Part shown: in pieces, positions 59,940 through 64,000 of the stretch | Layout: every line of letters starts with the position of its first letter | Position numbering within the stretch: the first letter of the stretch is position 1 | DNA from: Strongylocentrotus purpuratus | Lineage: Eukaryota > Echinodermata > Echinoidea > Camarodonta > Strongylocentrotidae | Reading direction: 5' to 3' | Length of the DNA stretch: 64,000 nt | NCBI RefSeq assembly: GCF_000002235.5 | Contig: NW_022145594.1 | Span: 19,384,412-19,448,411 of the forward strand | The notes under the pieces: model-generated | What the model was told of the DNA's origin: nothing | What the model saw: the letters and a program-made list of their open reading frames with translations, nothing else | Database searches by the model: none | Translations under genes and position numbers: made by a program

Positions 59940-60285
59940 CCTCGACGAGACGACTCCACCCAACAACCCCTTCTCTCTTTTACTCCCACTCCTCTTCTCT
60001 CAGGCTTTTACCTCCCCTCTCTCTCCTCTCTTTCATCCCCTGTTTCTTTTGTTTCCCTTTTACTCTTTTTTCTTCTTTTTTTCCCTTTTCTTTCTTTCCT
60101 TTCTTTCCTCTCCTCCCTCTTTTTCTTTTCTCTCTCTCTTTCTTCTCTTTTCTTTCCTTTCTTTTCCTTTATTTCCTTTCTTTTCCTTTCTTTCTTTTCT
60201 TTTCCTTTTCTTTTTTCCTTTCTTTCCCTTACCCTCTCTTTTTCCCCTCCCCCTTTTCTCTTTTTCCCGACGGCAGCGCAATTTT
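59940..60285 (+). repeat. Polypyrimidine tract
   Basis: About 345 bases almost entirely C and T (CTTT, CCTTT, CTCTT units). Ser/Phe/Leu-rich open frames across it come from base composition. Confidence 0.9.
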
Positions 60286-60643
60286 ACCGACAAAATCCTG
60301 ACAGGTAGGGGAGGGGGTGTCGCACCCCCACACCCCCCCCCCCCTTTGGCGACGCCCCTGGGTAGAGGTCATAACTTTACTTCTCATAGTCACAGAAAGG
60401 TACACATGAAAACTGTAGGTTCAGTAAAACATAAAGTTCATTGCCTCACAAATTATAATGTTCAGAACTTCAGACATCTCTAAAATCTACAAATTTAATC
60501 CAATTGGAACTACATGGGTATGAATATTTTCAGATGCTTTTCCAACTTGAAAAGTTATATAATCAATCAAGCCTTTCTTCTATGAACTAAACGTAGAGAG
60601 ATGAGATAAAAACAGTTGGTATTATCTGGTTTCATTCACATAC

Positions 60644-60715
60644 CTTGGCCTGCTCTTCAGGCTTCGTAGTTGGATCGTCATCCATCTTTGATGACAAACC
60701 TACTAGACGACGTAA
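60644..60715 (-). CDS. Candidate first coding exon, copy 1 (14 codons)
   Basis: The acceptor ATTAATGCAG precedes 60715 and the donor GTATGT starts at 60643. The ATG at 60685 opens MDDDPTTKPEEQAK, ending in phase 0. The exon is on the same strand as the LRR gene and could be its start, but intervening exons were not found. A diverged duplicate lies 706 bp upstream. Confidence 0.45.
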
Positions 60716-61349
60716 CTGCATTAATAGATAAGCATAAGCATGCAATGTATAACAAACAAGAGAAGCAGGTTAGTGACATCCAGTTTGAGGAAAATCCAAA
60801 ATTGATTTACTAATTAACATTGTTATGGGTTTCAAAGTTGCCATTGTCACTGATCAAACTCAAAATAGCAGCTCCATGACATACTAGTTTAGTTTGCGGT
60901 ATATTCATATCAGCAAATATTGTATGTTCATATTGATGTTTTGTATGACTTTAAAATTGCAGTTTTTCCTGCAAAAACTTTCTTAATTCTCGTAAATAAC
61001 ATCAGATTTCTTGTTTTTATCTGGGCCTACTGTCATGACTGTAGTCCCAATACGAGAATCCAATTGAATCCCCATTGTATGTCCCCATTGAATCCCAATT
61101 GAGTATCAATTGGCATTATGGAGTACATGGAAAGTGAAACAATGGGTACGTATTAGCGTTTATGGCCTCACAAATTATAATATTAAGAAGTTCAGACACC
61201 TCCTAAATCTACAAATTGAATTAATTTCGCACTACATGGGTATGGATATTTTCAGATGCTTTTGCAACTTTAAAACAAGCCTTTATTCTATGAATCAAAC
61301 CAAGGGAGTTGAGATAAATAGTTGGTATTATCTGGTTTCATTCACATAC

Positions 61350-61410
61350 CTTGTCCTGCCATGTAGGCCTCCTAGATGGATTATCAGCCATCTTTGATGT
61401 CTACCAGATG
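61350..61410 (-). CDS. Candidate first coding exon, copy 2 (14 codons)
   Basis: The acceptor CCTCCATGCAG precedes the exon, and the same donor, GTATGTGAATG, follows it. The ATG at 61391 opens MADNPSRRPTWQDK, also 14 codons and phase 0. An in-frame TAG upstream shows that the ATG must be the start if it is used. Confidence 0.4.
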
Positions 61411-62349
61411 ACCTGCATGGAGGATGAAAATAGAATTCAGGTCGAAAGATATTGGTAAAATCTTGGATTATCGTTTCTGCCAGGAAGATCTCTTGACGAG
61501 CAAGAAGATGCAGTGACTGATTCGATTTGTTTAAAGGGACACCCCACTTTGGCATCAAATTGACTGAAACAGAAGCGTACAATGTATAACAAACAAGAGA
61601 AGCAGGTCAGTGACATCCAGTTTGAGGAAGAAAAAAAAAAAGGATTCACTTATTAGCCTAACAATGTTATGGGTTTCAAAGTTGCCATTGATCAAACACA
61701 AATTGGCAGCTCCATAACACACTAATTTAGTTTGCTTTATATATATAAATATATACATATATTCATATATATATTTATACAAATATTTATTTACATATGT
61801 AAATAACGGTATGTTTATAGTATACTCATATCGAGAACAAACTATATTGTAATATTGTTGCAATAAAGCTGCAGATATATTCCCTTCCCTTTTCCTTGTC
61901 TTTTGTAGTTAATTGTGAGTATCGGCTGATGTATCCCTGTAATCTCCCTTTCCCTGTTTTAGCGTGTATTTGTATTTTATGAACCTTTAATACTTTAGTT
62001 AATTATGTAATTTGTAGTTTAAGGAGCCTATCCACAACAAGCCATGCTTTTCCATATGTTCCACCACTATATCTCTTAAATTCAACTTAATGGACAATAT
62101 TATGAATAGTGTGTACCGGTACTGTATGTACATGTATATTATAATCATTTTCAATTTGTTGTTACACTCTTTGTAAAATGAGATATTGTGGAAACCAATG
62201 AACTATATATCTATCTATATCACGAATTATTGTATGTTCATATTGATGTTATGTATGATAACACCATCATAATGGGAAGGCTTATCATGTCAACATTGCA
62301 GTTTGTCGACAAATACTTTTTTAATTCTCGTAAATTACATCAGAATTCT

Positions 62350-63410
62350 TAAAAAGAAAAGCAACTTACAAGTTACAGATGTTATAAGCTGTTAACCCTA
62401 AACAGGGGGGGGGGGTACTCGGAATCTGAGTTAGGTTATGAAAACAAAATTCACACAATTCACACATATATTCACACTGACGTGCGAAAATTAGTACGGA
62501 ATTTGTGGCTTCACTGCCGAGATAAGGGAGGGGGGGGGGTGCTAAATAATCCGGCCTTTTAAGCCCCTCTTAAGTGTTAGGAACCTCAAATTCGCCAAAA
62601 ATATGAAGGCAAAATTTCAATTAAATTGTATCATAATGTAAAAGAGACGTCATTCAAAACATACTTCTGCAAAGATTTTTCCAAAAAAATGTGTTAGAAG
62701 AGAAATATAGATAAAGGTATACATAATTTGGGTATAATGTTGTACGCAGAAAACCAACATTTTGTAGTCTTTCAGCAATATTCGACTTGAAACACATTTG
62801 TTTTGAAAATCCTTGCGGAATTGTTTGTTAAATGACATCCTCTTTCACATTATAAAACCCTTTAAATGAAATTTTGCCATCCCATTTATTGGGGCTCCCA
62901 ACACTTTAGAGGGGCTAATAAGGGTTAAGGTTTAAAAAGATATCAGAAAAACAGACCACTGTCGTTTAAACACAGCATATGTCTATTATGCACAGGCCTC
63001 TCATCTAATACACAAGGTTATAATCAGTAGAGGCACACGGCAGAAATAGGGAGACTTTTCCCCCATTTGAGAGACTGACAGACTCCACACCAACCGACTC
63101 TCAGCCATTCAGCCCAATGTGATATTTGTTCGGTCTGTCGTCTTTTAATGTCGGTCACGTTGGTGTGACTGACGTACTAGACGATAAAGAAGTTTTCAAA
63201 TTCAAGGCAACTGCATTTAAATTACCAACATTACGCCTGTTAAACAGAGAGATTGACATTATCGCCAAATGTATATGTCAAGATGATTTTGTTGCCCCTC
63301 ATCTCTCCCAAATAAGATATTTATCTTAGCCTCCCTAACATTTGCACCTTATTTAAAATGACTGAAAACTATTTTTTCTCTCGATATTCCCCCAGAACTC
63401 ACTCGCTTAA
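62350..63410. other. Repeat remnants, no gene
   Basis: G runs lie at 62405-62415 and 62530-62540. A dispersed repeat shared with 3.84-4.01 kb occupies about 62750-62930. A 67-codon open frame at 63126-63329 matches nothing I know. Confidence 0.4.
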
Positions 63411-63690
63411 GGGGCTTTCACACCGGGCCTTGCGTCGAGTTGCGTAGTGTTGCGTATCGACTACGCCAAGCGTACGCTACCCTACGCCGGCCTACGTAAC
63501 TGTACGCTGAGGGACGCAAATGGGTACGCGAGATGGACGCAAAACATTAAACATGTTTATTTTTTGGCGTACCTTCGGCGTAGACACTATACGCAGAAAG
63601 TACGCATTTTGTACGCAAGTCTATGTAACACTACGATAATGTACGCCATGCCTATGCAATAGTACGCTACCCTACGCCGGTCCGACCTCA
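63411..63690 (+). mobile_element. TACGC-word element, probable MITE
   Basis: It starts GGGGCTTTCACACCGGGCC, a typical inverted-repeat-element edge. The interior is packed with TACGC/GCGTA words, including CTACCCTACGCCGG twice (63477 and 63667). The right end is not clear. Confidence 0.5.
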
Positions 63691-64000
63691 ACATGCAAGA
63701 CGATGCTGATGGTGAATGACTGTTTATATGGGTTTATATGAACTGTACATCATAAGATCTGTTTCATCTGTGTTTCAGATGAAAGACGTTATTGTTGCTG
63801 TGATTTGTAATTCACAATAACATGTATCTTGTGATTATGTGCATGTGTAATAACATGTCAAAGTCATGTTAAATTACACACTTTAATTTTCAGAGTATCA
63901 GCAGGAGTTTATTGTCGGGTTTTAGGCTGTTTTTATCCTTATAGTAATCATTACTTCATGATTCGGTTAAAGTAATGTAATTTGTGTTAGTTATTTTCCT

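Larger units (their letters stand above)
58800..60365 (+). mobile_element. Composite repeat element with hairpin array and pyrimidine tract
   Basis: It begins CAGGCGCGGAGCTAGG and seems to end CGACGCCCCTGGG, loosely inverted termini (CAGG-GCG). It contains the 113-bp hairpin array, a moderately complex stretch at 59.67-59.94 kb and a 330-bp CT-rich tract. Family unknown and boundaries uncertain. Confidence 0.4.
60435..62350 (-). repeat. Diverged tandem duplication containing the start exons
   Basis: Matching blocks occur in order: CTCACAAATTATAAT with ACTACATGGGTATG (60442 and 61167); the exon (60644 and 61350); AACAAGAGAAGCAGGT (60756 and 61594); TGTTATGGGTTTCAAAGTTG (60821 and 61663); and TGTATGTTCATATTGATGTT (60919 and 62232). 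The last interval is longer because of an AT-rich expansion at 61735-61810 and other insertions. Confidence 0.85.

Noticed and set aside
59919..60308. Ser/Phe/Leu-rich open frames, and Lys/Glu-rich frames on the other strand
   Set aside because: They derive from a polypyrimidine tract; three frames stay open because pure CT or GA sequence rarely makes stops.
50300..64000. NACHT domain upstream of the LRR exon
   Set aside because: No P-loop (GxxGxGK[ST]) frame was found in this part of the window; it may lie beyond the right edge or be absent.

Overview
This is a stretch of animal nuclear genome, AT-rich, intron-rich and dense with transposable elements. No bacterial-style gene order is present. 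An LRR-ZU5-UPA-Death gene, a Mag-like Ty3/gypsy family, tRNA-derived SINEs and many small terminal-inverted-repeat elements together suggest a marine invertebrate deuterostome, most likely an echinoderm. That assignment is inference and the species cannot be read from the sequence.

One host gene dominates. It lies on the minus strand and can be followed through seven exons whose splice sites and codon phases all agree: a leucine-rich-repeat exon (49745-48600), an acidic linker (41120-40989), a ZU5 exon (40216-39875), a ZU5/UPA exon carrying an HFS motif (19110-18845), two UPA exons (16870-16739 and 16269-16077) and a Death-domain exon with the stop codon (14505-14219). Together they encode about 831 residues, open at the N-terminus. 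The order LRR, ZU5, UPA, Death matches PIDD1. It also resembles the LRR-FIIND-death-fold tail of NLRP1, so the product is probably a cytosolic death/inflammatory signalling scaffold. A weak further exon is possible at 50211-50054. Two duplicated 14-codon start exons lie at 60.7 and 61.4 kb on the same strand. No NACHT domain is seen in the window.

Most of the rest is mobile DNA. From left to right: a decayed LINE (1-3010); shared minisatellite and G/C-run repeats (3-5.4 kb); a featureless stretch to 8.2 kb; a LINE on the minus strand (8.27-13.9 kb) split by a 2.5-kb element saturated with CACGTGA words; the 3' half of the host gene; a 20.8-kb intron filled with a retroelement start, a large inverted-repeat element full of CCAATGG-type minisatellites, a TTAA MITE, a PIF/Harbinger element, foldback elements and two inverted copies of an ATCCG-rich element; a small hammerhead-ribozyme element between the linker and ZU5 exons; two nearly identical 5.4-kb gypsy elements in the same orientation on either side of the LRR exon; a hAT remnant (57.1-58.1 kb); and a hairpin-bearing tandem repeat (58.9-59.7 kb).

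The most interesting points are the death-fold gene with its likely autoproteolytic HFS site, the candidate hammerhead ribozyme with a 12-bp target-site duplication, and several unrelated non-autonomous elements that are each saturated with one short word of their own.
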